From an uncultured Flavobacteriaceae bacterium (GTDB lineage Bacteria; Bacteroidota; Bacteroidia; Flavobacteriales; Flavobacteriaceae), in contig CANLXN010000002.1 of the NCBI GenBank assembly GCA_947495135.1, positions 124,001-188,000 of the forward strand: a stretch of DNA of 64,000 nt. Reading direction: 5' to 3'. Made by a program: the position numbers and the translations under genes. The first letter of the stretch is position 1. Every line of letters starts with the position of its first letter. Below, one piece after another: positions 33,137 to 42,099 of this stretch. The notes beneath the pieces were generated by a model. It had not been told where the DNA came from. It searched no databases and saw only the letters and a list, made by a program, of their open reading frames with translations.

Positions 33137-33796
33137 ATGAGCCAAACTCTTATTGCCCCTTCTGTATTAGCCGCCGACTTCGCCAACCTTCAACGCGATG
33201 TCGAAATGATCAATAAAAGTGAGGCAGATTGGTTTCATATTGACATCATGGATGGTGTCTTTGTTCCTAATATCTCCTTCGGAATGCCAGTTTTGAGAGA
33301 CATTGTGAAGCATGCCACCAAAACAATAGACGTGCATCTTATGATTGTTAATCCAGACCAATACATCCAAACTTTTGCAGATCTAGGATCAAATATCCTA
33401 ACAGTACATTATGAAGCTTGCACCCATTTGCACCGCACACTTCAAGCAATTAAGGCAGCTGGCATGAAAGCCGGTGTTGCTTTAAATCCACATACACCAG
33501 TTTCGCACCTAAAAGACGTAATTGCCGATATAGATTTGGTGTGCATCATGAGTGTCAACCCAGGGTTTGGAGGACAAAGCTTTATAGAAAACACCTACCA
33601 AAAGGTAAAAGAGCTAAAGCAAATGATTACAGATGCTGGTGCCGCAACCAAAATTGAGATCGACGGAGGGGTAACCAATAAAAACGCTCAACAACTCAAA
33701 GAAGCTGGGGCCGACGTATTAGTAGCTGGAAGTTATGTTTTCAGGAGCGAAGACCCAATTGCAACCGTAGCGGGACTCAAAGAATTAACCAAGTAG
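33137..33796 (+). CDS. rpe: Ribulose-phosphate 3-epimerase
   Basis: The TIM-barrel enzyme interconverts ribulose 5-phosphate and xylulose 5-phosphate in the pentose phosphate pathway. The ATG at 33137 gives 219 residues and the family start LIAPSVLAADFANL; an upstream extension to 33092 would run through the promoter. Conserved parts are WFHIDIMDGVFVPNISFG (metal-binding His and Asp), MSVNPGFGGQSFI and KIEIDGGVTNKNA. The gene is monocistronic, driven by its own consensus promoter. Confidence 0.95.
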   Translation: MSQTLIAPSVLAADFANLQRDVEMINKSEADWFHIDIMDGVFVPNISFGMPVLRDIVKHATKTIDVHLMIVNPDQYIQTFADLGSNILTVHYEACTHLHRTLQAIKAAGMKAGVALNPHTPVSHLKDVIADIDLVCIMSVNPGFGGQSFIENTYQKVKELKQMITDAGAATKIEIDGGVTNKNAQQLKEAGADVLVAGSYVFRSEDPIATVAGLKELTK

Positions 33797-33879
33797 GCAA
33801 GGTCATAAATTGAGTCTAATCTTATAAAAGCTTACCACAAAACAACATCAATAATTGTACCTTCAAAGTAAAATTTGAT

Positions 33880-34965
33880 ATGCAGTCTGTTCCTTCTTTA
33901 GACACCTGGACCTCGGGCTTTCTAATAGTGGTAGCCATGGGATTTTTCCTGTTCCTAATGCTGGTTAGCAACAAAAGGAACCGGCCAATTGCATTTTTGA
34001 TGTTGGCCTTTTCCATTATACTTTTTCAATATGTCCTTTATTGGACGAGGTATGAAACCATTTACCCTTATTTTCAATTATTCCCTCCTGTTTGTTATTA
34101 CACCACCGGCCCCCTCTTATATCTCTACTTTCTGAAATTGTTCAAAAGACAGTTGAAGTTTAATTATGCGTTACATTTTTTACCTGCTGCGATCTTACTT
34201 ATCCCTAATCTTGTGATATGGACCAACTACCTAGGATGGACCCAACATAAAATTGCACTATTATGGCTAGCCCAACAACATTGGTTCATTGCGATACACA
34301 TGTCTATTTATGCATTTCTTTTTATACGTCTCCTAAAAAAAGCCGGTGCCTCAACAAGCGAATATTCTCAAGTCCGGAACAAGTGGTTAAAAGTGCTTTC
34401 TCTTTTATATGTGCTCTTCATTTTAGCATATATTTCCTATTATGTTTTAATTAATTTTTCATTTTTTAATAATGAATGGGACTATATGATCTCCATTACT
34501 ATGAGTGGAGCTATCTACGCAATAGGCTACTTCATTATTAAGCAACCAGAGATTTTTAACGGAGAGTTGTATGCACAACTTTTCCTTCCTATTAAAAACA
34601 GAGATGAAACTTTTGAAAATTCACTTCTCAATGAGCTGTATGAAAAGCTAACGCAGCATATGGAACAGGAAAAACCATACACAGACAATGAACTTCGTCT
34701 AGTTCATTTGGCAGATCAATTGGGTTTTTCGACCCACTTGCTTTCGAAGGTTATCAACAAAAAGTCTGGCATGAATTTCAACCAGTTCGTCAATTCATAC
34801 CGACTAAAAGAAGCCATGAGATTACTTTCCGAACCTGGCGACATAAGCATCAAATGTATTTATTTTGAGGTAGGTTTTAATAACAAGACCACCTTCTACT
34901 ACGCTTTTAAGAAAAAATTCGAATGCACGCCCACTCAATACCGCGGCAGGCTCATGAAGTCTTAA
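33880..34965 (+). CDS. AraC-family regulator with N-terminal membrane domain
   Basis: The 361-residue protein has about seven hydrophobic helices in its first 230 residues (FLIVVAMGFFLFLML, AFLMLAFSIILFQYVLYW, ALHFLPAAILLIPNLVIW and others) and a C-terminal AraC-type DNA-binding domain (about 265-355). In the latter, LVHLADQLGFSTHLLSKVIN and IYFEVGFNNKTTFYYAFK are the two HTH motifs, ending in CTPTQYR. Such membrane-tethered AraC proteins are frequent in Bacteroidota. The ligand is unknown. The next gene downstream, a T9SS cargo protein, starts 92 bases later and may be a target. Confidence 0.85.
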   Translation: MQSVPSLDTWTSGFLIVVAMGFFLFLMLVSNKRNRPIAFLMLAFSIILFQYVLYWTRYETIYPYFQLFPPVCYYTTGPLLYLYFLKLFKRQLKFNYALHFLPAAILLIPNLVIWTNYLGWTQHKIALLWLAQQHWFIAIHMSIYAFLFIRLLKKAGASTSEYSQVRNKWLKVLSLLYVLFILAYISYYVLINFSFFNNEWDYMISITMSGAIYAIGYFIIKQPEIFNGELYAQLFLPIKNRDETFENSLLNELYEKLTQHMEQEKPYTDNELRLVHLADQLGFSTHLLSKVINKKSGMNFNQFVNSYRLKEAMRLLSEPGDISIKCIYFEVGFNNKTTFYYAFKKKFECTPTQYRGRLMKS

Positions 34966-35057
34966 ACTATAAATTTGAGGTCTATTATTATAATTACAAA
35001 CTCACCCTCGTAAAGTTTAAATGAACTTCGTTTTCAGAAACTATAAAATCACATATT

Positions 35058-36167
35058 ATGAAAACGAAACTTATCCTTATCATTCTTTGCCTAAGTATTA
35101 CAAGCCTTGCAAAATCTCAAGAACTGTATATGTATGTTAGCGATGCAGCTAATTTTAATTCGGGCGACTGGCAAATAATACGTTATAATATCGACGGTAG
35201 CAACCCACAAATATTCATCAACGAAGAATTAGGGTGGCCACAAGATATTGTATTCTTAGAAAACGATGGCGTGGCACTAATTTCAAATCTCATCACGGGA
35301 AGAATCACTAAACACAACGCAACTACAGGAGAATTCATTGAAGATTTCGCCCTAGTAACTGGAGGTCCTACTCGCATGAAAATTGGAGCAGACGGACTCC
35401 TTTATGTCCTGCAGTGGAGCAATACCAATAATAAAATTCTTAGATATCAACTTGACGGAACCTTGGTAGACGAGTTTACAGATATCGGTGTTGCCCAAAG
35501 TATTGGGATGGATTGGGATGCAGACGGCAACTTATACATATCCTCTTACGGTGGGGCAAATGTTCGAAAATTCGACAGTAGTGGCACCGACCAAGGTGTA
35601 TATGTAGATACTGAACTTTCTGGGCCAACCAATATCTGGTTTGGAAACAACGGTCACTTGTTCGTTTTAGACTGGAGCGCAGGGAATGTTGAAGAATTTG
35701 ATGAAACCGGCGCATATGTAGGAACATTTATTTCTGGCCTTAGTCAGCCAGAAGGAATCGCCTTTTTGGAAAACGGAAACATACTTATTGGAAACGGAGG
35801 CACTAGCGAGATCAAGCAGTTTGATAGTACAGGCACCTTCATAGAAAACACAGTAGAGAGCGGTGCTGGTGGCCTCGATCAACCCAATGCTATAGTTTTA
35901 CGCGAAGCAAAACTTGGAGTGGAAGACCAACAGCTATCGAGGTCCTTTGTATACCCTACAATAGGTTCTCAATTTAGTTTTATACTGAAAGATCCTTCCT
36001 CAATAATACAAATAGCCATTTACGATATGTCAGGATCACTAATTGAGAAATTTAATCCCACCCCATTTTGGAACGCCAAAAACTACTCTGAAGGAATTTA
36101 TTTAGTGGTGACCACACATATTAATGGAAGCAGCGCGTCGCAAAAAATTATTGTTAAACATAATTAA
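35058..36167 (+). CDS. Secreted NHL/SMP-30-like beta-propeller protein with T9SS sorting domain
   Basis: The 369-residue protein has a signal peptide ending at LAKSQ. Residues 25-290 contain repeated beta-propeller blades of the NHL or SMP-30 type (GWPQDIVFLENDGVALIS, GGPTRMKIGADGLLYVL, GMDWDADGNLYISSYGG, GPTNIWFGNNGHLFVLD, QPEGIAFLENGNILIGN). From about residue 297 a T9SS type A sorting domain starts (FVYPTIGSQFSFIL) and ends in SQKIIVKHN. It is exported and attached to or released from the surface. A catalytic lactonase role is possible for SMP-30-like folds, but no metal triad can be confirmed. It follows the membrane AraC regulator. Confidence 0.8.
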   Translation: MKTKLILIILCLSITSLAKSQELYMYVSDAANFNSGDWQIIRYNIDGSNPQIFINEELGWPQDIVFLENDGVALISNLITGRITKHNATTGEFIEDFALVTGGPTRMKIGADGLLYVLQWSNTNNKILRYQLDGTLVDEFTDIGVAQSIGMDWDADGNLYISSYGGANVRKFDSSGTDQGVYVDTELSGPTNIWFGNNGHLFVLDWSAGNVEEFDETGAYVGTFISGLSQPEGIAFLENGNILIGNGGTSEIKQFDSTGTFIENTVESGAGGLDQPNAIVLREAKLGVEDQQLSRSFVYPTIGSQFSFILKDPSSIIQIAIYDMSGSLIEKFNPTPFWNAKNYSEGIYLVVTTHINGSSASQKIIVKHN

Positions 36168-36276
36168 TCGGGTCAACACTTTATATATTGTAGGGGCGCA
36201 CCAAGATATTAGACCTCTAAACATTCTTGAGGGCATTTAGTTGAAAACTTCTCATTTAGAAATAGTATTTTTAACC

Positions 36277-37260
36277 ATGGAAGAGAACTTAGATGTACTT
36301 ATTATTGGCGGTGGCCCCATTGGAATTGCATGCGCGCTTCAGTGCAAGAAAAAAAACCTGAACTACAAGGTGCTCGAAAAAGGTGCTTTATGTAATTCAC
36401 TGTTTAATTACCCTTTAAATATGACCTTCTTCTCTACTTCAGAAAAATTAGAGATTGACGGAATCCCGTTTATAAGCAACAATCCGAAACCGACAAGAAA
36501 TGAAGCGCTCGAATATTACCGAAGAGTGGTTACGTCTCATGAACTCCATATTCATTTATACGAAACTGTTTTGTCTGTGACCAAGGAAAATGAATTATTT
36601 CAAATCACCTCTCAGAAGAATACATATCGAAGTAAAAACATAGTAGTAAGCACTGGGTTTTATGATATCCCAAAATTACTAAACGTCCCAGGTGAGAATC
36701 TGGCTAAGGTGACGCACTACTACAAAGAGGCACATCCGTATACCTTGCAAAAGGTGGCTGTAGTAGGTGCCAGTAATAGCGCTGTAGACGCTGCCCTCGA
36801 AATCTGGCGTAAGGGAGGCGAGGTAACTATGATTGTGAGAGGTCCTCACATTGGAGATCGAGTGAAGTATTGGGTAAGACCCGATATTGACAATCGCATT
36901 AAAGAAGGAAGTATAGCAGCGATGTTTAATTCTGAAATACTTCAAATTGAAGCCGAAAGCATCACAGTAAAAACACCTGAAGGTTCTACCGCCATTCCAA
37001 ACGACGCAGTCATCGCGCTCACCGGATACCAGCCAAATTTCACCTTCCTAACATCTCTAGGTGTGCAACTTTCCGAAGAAAAACAAATCCCAAACTACAA
37101 CGAAAAGACGATGGAAAGTAATGTAAAAGGACTCTATTTAGCAGGTGTTATCTGTGGTGGAACCGAAACTCATAAATGGTTTATAGAAAATTCCCGGGTG
37201 CACGCACAAATAATAACTGATGATATTCTTCATAAAATAGAAGAAAGTGAAGTGAGTTAA
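36277..37260 (+). CDS. ypdA: YpdA family putative bacillithiol disulfide reductase
   Basis: The FAD-dependent protein has two dinucleotide-binding motifs, VLIIGGGPIGIACALQ at the start and VAVVGASNSAVDAALE near residue 165, and a C-terminal GLYLAGVICGGTETHKWFIE that is typical of YpdA. I chose ATG 36277 (MEENLDVL, 327 residues), because the frame opening at a TTG 36 bases earlier adds no conserved sequence. YpdA reduces bacillithiol disulfide with NADPH; several Bacteroidota make bacillithiol, but no bsh gene is in this window. No active-site CxxC is present, as expected for YpdA. Confidence 0.85.
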   Translation: MEENLDVLIIGGGPIGIACALQCKKKNLNYKVLEKGALCNSLFNYPLNMTFFSTSEKLEIDGIPFISNNPKPTRNEALEYYRRVVTSHELHIHLYETVLSVTKENELFQITSQKNTYRSKNIVVSTGFYDIPKLLNVPGENLAKVTHYYKEAHPYTLQKVAVVGASNSAVDAALEIWRKGGEVTMIVRGPHIGDRVKYWVRPDIDNRIKEGSIAAMFNSEILQIEAESITVKTPEGSTAIPNDAVIALTGYQPNFTFLTSLGVQLSEEKQIPNYNEKTMESNVKGLYLAGVICGGTETHKWFIENSRVHAQIITDDILHKIEESEVS

Positions 37261-37298
37261 AAGTTCAACGCAGCCAGTAACAGAGACGAGCGATCCCT

Positions 37299-38135
37299 TT
37301 AATAACCTGCAAACTTAAAATTCAATAGTTTTTTGGTGTAATTATAAATCTCTGGGAAATGGGATTTAAAATCTTTAGGCGATTCAAAGAAATATTCGGC
37401 TAACACTGCCATAAATTCATATTGATTGGTAAATGCATAGGCTCTAAAGTAACGGGTCTCGTCTAACTTGTCCTTCACTTCCTGATGTGTTAAGCGTTTT
37501 AAGATATTTTGAAATTGCTTAGCGAAACGGGTAGAATCCAAATCCCTGCTTTTAATCGCTTCTAGTTGCATAGCATGCATAAACTCATGAATCCCAAGGT
37601 TCCTATTATCATTTTCTATCTGATAGCCAATCTCAAAATCCTTCCACGAAAGAACCAACGCTTTTCCGTGCGGATTAAATTCTCCTTTATGATGGGCATC
37701 ATTTATAGCACTGTAAAATTCGTCCGGATAAATGAGTACGTTTTCTATTAAGGAGTATTCGAAATTCTTTCTTCCAAAACTAAGCATACAACCAACAGCA
37801 GCAACCAGCACCTCGATTTGCTCGGTAACCACTAATCCGTCTCTTCCAATAAACCGTTTTTCGCTAATAAAACGTGCAACTCGATGATGAAATTGCAATT
37901 TTTCCCTAGTGTTCAATCTTTTATAAAAATCGAACTCATTTTCCAATATTGAAACTTGAGAAGGTTTTAATTTTTTATAGACAAAATAATGGCGGTAAAG
38001 GGGTCGATCGTATCTGCTCGAATACCAATTTTCAAAAACTCGGAAGAGAAAGAAAGCAAACCCCAATAAGACGATCGCGTAGGCATATGGAGCCATCCAT
38101 GCAATATCTTCTTCAGGTTGTAAAATTAGGATCAT
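37299..38135 (-). CDS. MtfA-like zinc peptidase with N-terminal membrane anchor
   Basis: The 278-residue protein has one hydrophobic helix at the N-terminus (about 15-33) and then an MtfA/glucose-regulated peptidase domain. The zincin motif HEFMHAMQ (His183, Glu184, His187) is intact, and the surrounding LVLSWKDFEIG and YEFMAVLAEYFFESP match the family, with the Glu of the latter as probable third ligand. E. coli MtfA acts on the Mlc regulator and lacks the membrane helix, so a different target at the membrane is likely here. A second start (MAPYAYA, residue 14) would shorten but not remove the helix. Confidence 0.8.
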   Translation of the reverse strand: MILILQPEEDIAWMAPYAYAIVLLGFAFFLFRVFENWYSSRYDRPLYRHYFVYKKLKPSQVSILENEFDFYKRLNTREKLQFHHRVARFISEKRFIGRDGLVVTEQIEVLVAAVGCMLSFGRKNFEYSLIENVLIYPDEFYSAINDAHHKGEFNPHGKALVLSWKDFEIGYQIENDNRNLGIHEFMHAMQLEAIKSRDLDSTRFAKQFQNILKRLTHQEVKDKLDETRYFRAYAFTNQYEFMAVLAEYFFESPKDFKSHFPEIYNYTKKLLNFKFAGY

Positions 38136-38212
38136 ATTGGTTGGGACGGGGTATTTAGTAAATTCAAATTGATGCTACCCCATTCTTTACAACGCTGAAA
38201 TTTAAGAATTTA

Positions 38213-38920
38213 TTACCTTCTAGAAAGAATACTAAGGATATACCAAAAAAGCAACATAAATGAAGCAAATAGCCCAAGTGCAGCAGCTACATACTGATCT
38301 TCCGAATATTTATGCATCATTTGAGAAGTTTGATATAAAATGGAACCAGATGCCAGGACAATCATCCCTACACTAAACCACAATCCTAGATTAAAACCAA
38401 AAAGAACACCGGCAACAATTAGACCTATTGCGATAAAAAACCCAACTGTTAAGGCCGATCGCAGAAAGGAAAAATCCTTTTTCGTTACCAGCACAATTGC
38501 AGATAGGCCCGCAAAAAGTGAAATGGTTAATATCAACGCCTGATTAATAATTTCGAATCCTCCGTCTCCCGCATAGTACATTGCAATATATAATAACGGA
38601 ATGAAGATAAAAGCTTCGGCCACAACGTAAATTCCAAGGGCCAAATATTGTTTGTTTCTATCGTGAGAAGTAAGTGCCATCTTTTCGGCATATCTAGTCA
38701 CCCACATAAACGCTCCCAACAAAAGCAACCACGTCCACCCCTGAGTAAGAGATAGGGCAAATTCTAACAGAAAAGGGATCTGAAAGAAGATAATTTCCAC
38801 TAGAATAAAAGATAAGACCGCCAAGGCTACATAAGAATAGGTCTTCTTGTAAAAGGCAACTCGTTCTGCACTAGTGATATCTGCAATTGCTGAAACTGTA
38901 TTTTGCTGAAATTCTTCCAT
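38213..38920 (-). CDS. Bax inhibitor-1 (YccA/BI-1) family membrane protein
   Basis: I chose ATG at 38920 (MEEFQQNT, 235 residues), because the frame upstream overlaps the next gene and adds no conserved residues. About seven transmembrane helices are visible, such as YVALAVLSFILVEIIFF, AFIFIPLLYIAMYYA and LFASFMLLFWYILSIL. The BI-1 superfamily holds pH-sensitive calcium leak channels and YccA-like modulators of the FtsH protease. The role in this organism is unknown. It follows the 177-residue unknown gene after 34 bases on the same strand. Confidence 0.85.
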   Translation of the reverse strand: MEEFQQNTVSAIADITSAERVAFYKKTYSYVALAVLSFILVEIIFFQIPFLLEFALSLTQGWTWLLLLGAFMWVTRYAEKMALTSHDRNKQYLALGIYVVAEAFIFIPLLYIAMYYAGDGGFEIINQALILTISLFAGLSAIVLVTKKDFSFLRSALTVGFFIAIGLIVAGVLFGFNLGLWFSVGMIVLASGSILYQTSQMMHKYSEDQYVAAALGLFASFMLLFWYILSILSRR

Positions 38921-38954
38921 TATTATTTTATCTTTTTTGAAAATTAAAACTACA

Positions 38955-39488
38955 CTATTTTTTTGAACTTTCTCCTTTGAAATGCTGAGAGTTATTCTTA
39001 AAAAGAACATTAAAACTAGTTAGACTCCCATAGCAACGTGTAATATACTGTTGTAGATCAACCTTATCCTGATCATCCATTACCTTGTTCGAATTAATCT
39101 TCTGCTCCATAACACGAAGTCGATCCCGAAGCATCACTATTTTGTGAAAGAAGGTGTCAATAGGAATTTCTTTATTAGATAGGCTGGTATCTTTTGGCTG
39201 CAACACAAGGGTTCCTCCTTTGTACTTGTCGGCAATAGGTACTATTTCACTGGCATCACTCCATTTTTTTAAAATGTTTCTTAGACTCTTCTCCACCTCA
39301 TAAAAGCTAACAGTATCCAAATCATCTTCACTGGCCTCTATTACTTCATAATCTTCATCAAATTGAATTGTTTCCAAGCCACTTTCAATAAAGGTAACCC
39401 AATACATCTTAGAATCTACGTTAGTAATAACTCCTTTCCCATATTCTTTATGATCAATTCTCGACCCTATCCCTAATATTTTTTTCAT
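38955..39488 (-). CDS. Unknown protein with N-terminal SH3/Tudor-like segment
   Basis: ATG at 39488 gives 177 residues (MKKILGIGSRIDHKEYG); a longer frame to 39554 adds only unconserved sequence. The first 60 residues (GIGSRIDHKEYGKGVITNVD, then YWVTFIESGLETIQF) look like the small beta-barrel found at the end of UvrD/PcrA helicases and in CarD-like proteins. The rest is helical and charged. No catalytic residues can be pointed out. I recall similar hypothetical proteins in flavobacteria. It may be co-transcribed with the BI-1 gene. Confidence 0.6.
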   Translation of the reverse strand: MKKILGIGSRIDHKEYGKGVITNVDSKMYWVTFIESGLETIQFDEDYEVIEASEDDLDTVSFYEVEKSLRNILKKWSDASEIVPIADKYKGGTLVLQPKDTSLSNKEIPIDTFFHKIVMLRDRLRVMEQKINSNKVMDDQDKVDLQQYITRCYGSLTSFNVLFKNNSQHFKGESSKK

Positions 39489-39622
39489 AATTTTTTCTGA
39501 AATTTTTTGAATCTGAAATACTAAGATAGAAAGAATCCTTTTTCGAAGGATCAAATGAAGGTCTAAAATGAATCTTTTGCAGACTCATTCTCTTTGCAAT
39601 ACACACCCTAAAATCAATTGCA

Positions 39623-41842
39623 TTAATAAGCAGCGACTGTTCCTAGATTTTTTAGAATAGTTGTTAGGAATTGAGATACATCGTAGGGCTTCAGGATAAT
39701 ATCGTTCATCCCTGAAGATAGAATTTCGGATTTTATTTCTTCTATTTCAACAGCTGTAAGTGCGATAATTGGAACATCTTTATTAAAACTCCTGATGGCT
39801 CTTGTGGCCTCCATACCTCCCATGTTTGGCATATGTACATCCATTAAGATAAGACCAAAATCTTTAGCTTGAGCGATTTTAACTGCCTCCAAACCATCAT
39901 CGGCCAGTGTACAAGAGAAGTTTCTTTTCTCAAGAATCTTCTGAGTCACTTTTTGATTAATTTTATTATCATCTACAATTAATATGTGAACATTATCGAA
40001 GGATGGTAGTGTATTAAATGGGACATCTTGATAAGTAGACTCTAGTAAATCATCGTTTTGTAATGGATTTACTGCAAGGTCTAAAGTAAATGAAAAAATA
40101 GCTCCAGCCCCTACTTCACTATCCAGTTCAATTTCGCTATTGTGTATCGCTAAGAGTTTCTTTACAATAGGAAGTCCGAGCCCCGTTCCTTGGTAATTAT
40201 AATTAGAATTTTCTATCTGAGAAAATTCTTCAAAAATGGCTTTTTGTTTTTCCTTCGGAATTCCGATCCCGTTGTCCTTTATAAAAAACTTGACTACGCA
40301 AAGTCCATCGGAAGTACGTTCCACTAATTTTATAATTATTTCTATGGTTCCGTTTTCGTTAAACTTGACGGCATTTCCAACCAAATTCATCAAAATCTGG
40401 GACAACTTGACCGAATCACCCAATAAGTGTTTCGGAATATCATCATCAATGCGCACCTGAATTTTATTATTGTTCTGTTGCAAACCATAGGTACAAGACT
40501 TGGTCACGTTTTGAACTAACTTATCTAATCTAAAGGGCATTTTTTCCACTTTCATTCCATTGGCATCAGACTTATTAAGTGTAAGAACATCATTTATGAG
40601 AGCCATTAAATAATCTGCTGAAAATTTCAAAGATTTTAAATCCTCTTTATGGCCAGCAAGCTCTTTGTCTTCAAGTAAAATAGATGAAAGACCTATTACA
40701 CCATACAGCGGCGTTCTTAACTCATGACTAATGGTTGAAAAGAATTGTGTTTTCAATTTGGAGAGTCTCTCTGCCTGTTCTTTTGCTTTGATTAGCTCCC
40801 TATTTTTTTCTCGAAGAACTCTAATAAATTTCTTTCGATCTGCAAACAATAGAAAAAGAGACAATAATGCGACTAGTAAAATGGCGCTAGATGCCACAAA
40901 TATAATAGTCATTTGTCTTGACTTCTTTACCATAACATCGGTATAAGCCTTCTCTGCGGTAACCAGTTTTAAATCCTTTTCAGTTTGCTCTAATTGAAAC
41001 TTAGAACTTGCTTCCAAAAGTTTTTGGTCACGATTTATTTTATGCAATTGATCATCAAACTCCTTGTGCTTTTTAAAATTGGCAAGAGAAGCTGTCAAAT
41101 TACCGACTTTCTCATAAGCCATAGACAAATAATGATGCGACTCTGAAGCCTGCGACAAAAAATTACCCTCTTCTGCATCTTTAGCAGATTGCTCTAATAT
41201 CGCTATAGCTCGAACGTAGTCTTCGGTAAAATAGTAATACCTGCCAAACAGCACGTCTATATTCAAGAAATAAAGTGGATGTATATCACGACCGTCTGCA
41301 AGCTCTTTAGCTTTTAACAAATAAGGATGTGCTTTTGCCGGTTCTACTAAATCCATGTAGGTCCAGCCAATATTCATATAGGCAGCGACACTTCGCAGTT
41401 CTTTAGGGTCCACTTTTTTACGAAGCTCTATACTCTTTTTGTAGTATTCAATAGAAGTATCCACGTCGTCTAACGCCTCGATATACATATTTCCAAGATC
41501 ATTATAGACCCCCGCAATTACACTGTCATTTTTAGTTCTTTGTGCATAATCCAGCGCCTTAAAGTAATATTCCTTACTCTTCGCAGTATCTTCCATTGCA
41601 GTATATACCGAACCTAAGCGCAAATATCCGCTAGTGGCAAAGTAATTATCTTGTTGTCTAGTAGCAATTTCTACGAGTGCGTGGGTAGCTATAAGCGAAT
41701 TCTTATAGTCGTAATCGTAGGCATAATCGTAGGATTGATCCAACAACACGTCTAGGCTATCTTGGGAGACAACCGGGGTTTGGGCTACTGCATTAAAAGA
41801 AAATACACTAAAAAAAAATGGGATAGACCATCTTGAAAGCAT
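39623..41842 (-). CDS. TPR-containing hybrid sensor histidine kinase
   Basis: The 739-residue protein has a signal peptide ending at NAVAQ, TPR repeats across about 60-260 (for example SGYLRLGSVYTAMEDTAKSK and AGVYNDLGNMYIEALDD), a transmembrane helix (about 311-333), HisKA with His373 in FFSTISHELRTPLYG, HATPase with GTGLGLPIVKKLL, and a C-terminal receiver with Asp668 in LILMDVHMPNMGG. It shares the TPR-periplasmic plan with the kinase at 15665-17419, but keeps its receiver in the same chain. No regulator is adjacent. The gene stands alone. Confidence 0.9.
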   Translation of the reverse strand: MLSRWSIPFFFSVFSFNAVAQTPVVSQDSLDVLLDQSYDYAYDYDYKNSLIATHALVEIATRQQDNYFATSGYLRLGSVYTAMEDTAKSKEYYFKALDYAQRTKNDSVIAGVYNDLGNMYIEALDDVDTSIEYYKKSIELRKKVDPKELRSVAAYMNIGWTYMDLVEPAKAHPYLLKAKELADGRDIHPLYFLNIDVLFGRYYYFTEDYVRAIAILEQSAKDAEEGNFLSQASESHHYLSMAYEKVGNLTASLANFKKHKEFDDQLHKINRDQKLLEASSKFQLEQTEKDLKLVTAEKAYTDVMVKKSRQMTIIFVASSAILLVALLSLFLLFADRKKFIRVLREKNRELIKAKEQAERLSKLKTQFFSTISHELRTPLYGVIGLSSILLEDKELAGHKEDLKSLKFSADYLMALINDVLTLNKSDANGMKVEKMPFRLDKLVQNVTKSCTYGLQQNNNKIQVRIDDDIPKHLLGDSVKLSQILMNLVGNAVKFNENGTIEIIIKLVERTSDGLCVVKFFIKDNGIGIPKEKQKAIFEEFSQIENSNYNYQGTGLGLPIVKKLLAIHNSEIELDSEVGAGAIFSFTLDLAVNPLQNDDLLESTYQDVPFNTLPSFDNVHILIVDDNKINQKVTQKILEKRNFSCTLADDGLEAVKIAQAKDFGLILMDVHMPNMGGMEATRAIRSFNKDVPIIALTAVEIEEIKSEILSSGMNDIILKPYDVSQFLTTILKNLGTVAAY

Positions 41843-42050
41843 AAAAGTAGGTGTTTGGATGGCACCAATATAAACATAATGTTCTATTAATCAAACAATT
41901 TACAACATTCCCACCCTATTCTAAGTTAGAAAATCAACTTCAATGAATAGAAATGAAGAGTTAAGATATCACCGAATAACTGAGTAGCGAGTTATAAGTT
42001 TTCCATAGAAAGCACCCTATCATCTTAAAGGCCTAGACTCTAAAACAAAA

Positions 42051-42080
42051 AAAAACCGCTCTACAATGAGAGCGGTTTTT
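42051..42080 (-). terminator. Intrinsic terminator after secDF
   Basis: CCGCTCT (42056-42062) pairs with AGAGCGG (42069-42075), with A and T runs on the two sides extending the stem. On the minus strand a long T-run follows. Confidence 0.85.
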
Positions 42081-42099
42081 TATAGTTCCGAAGAAAAGA

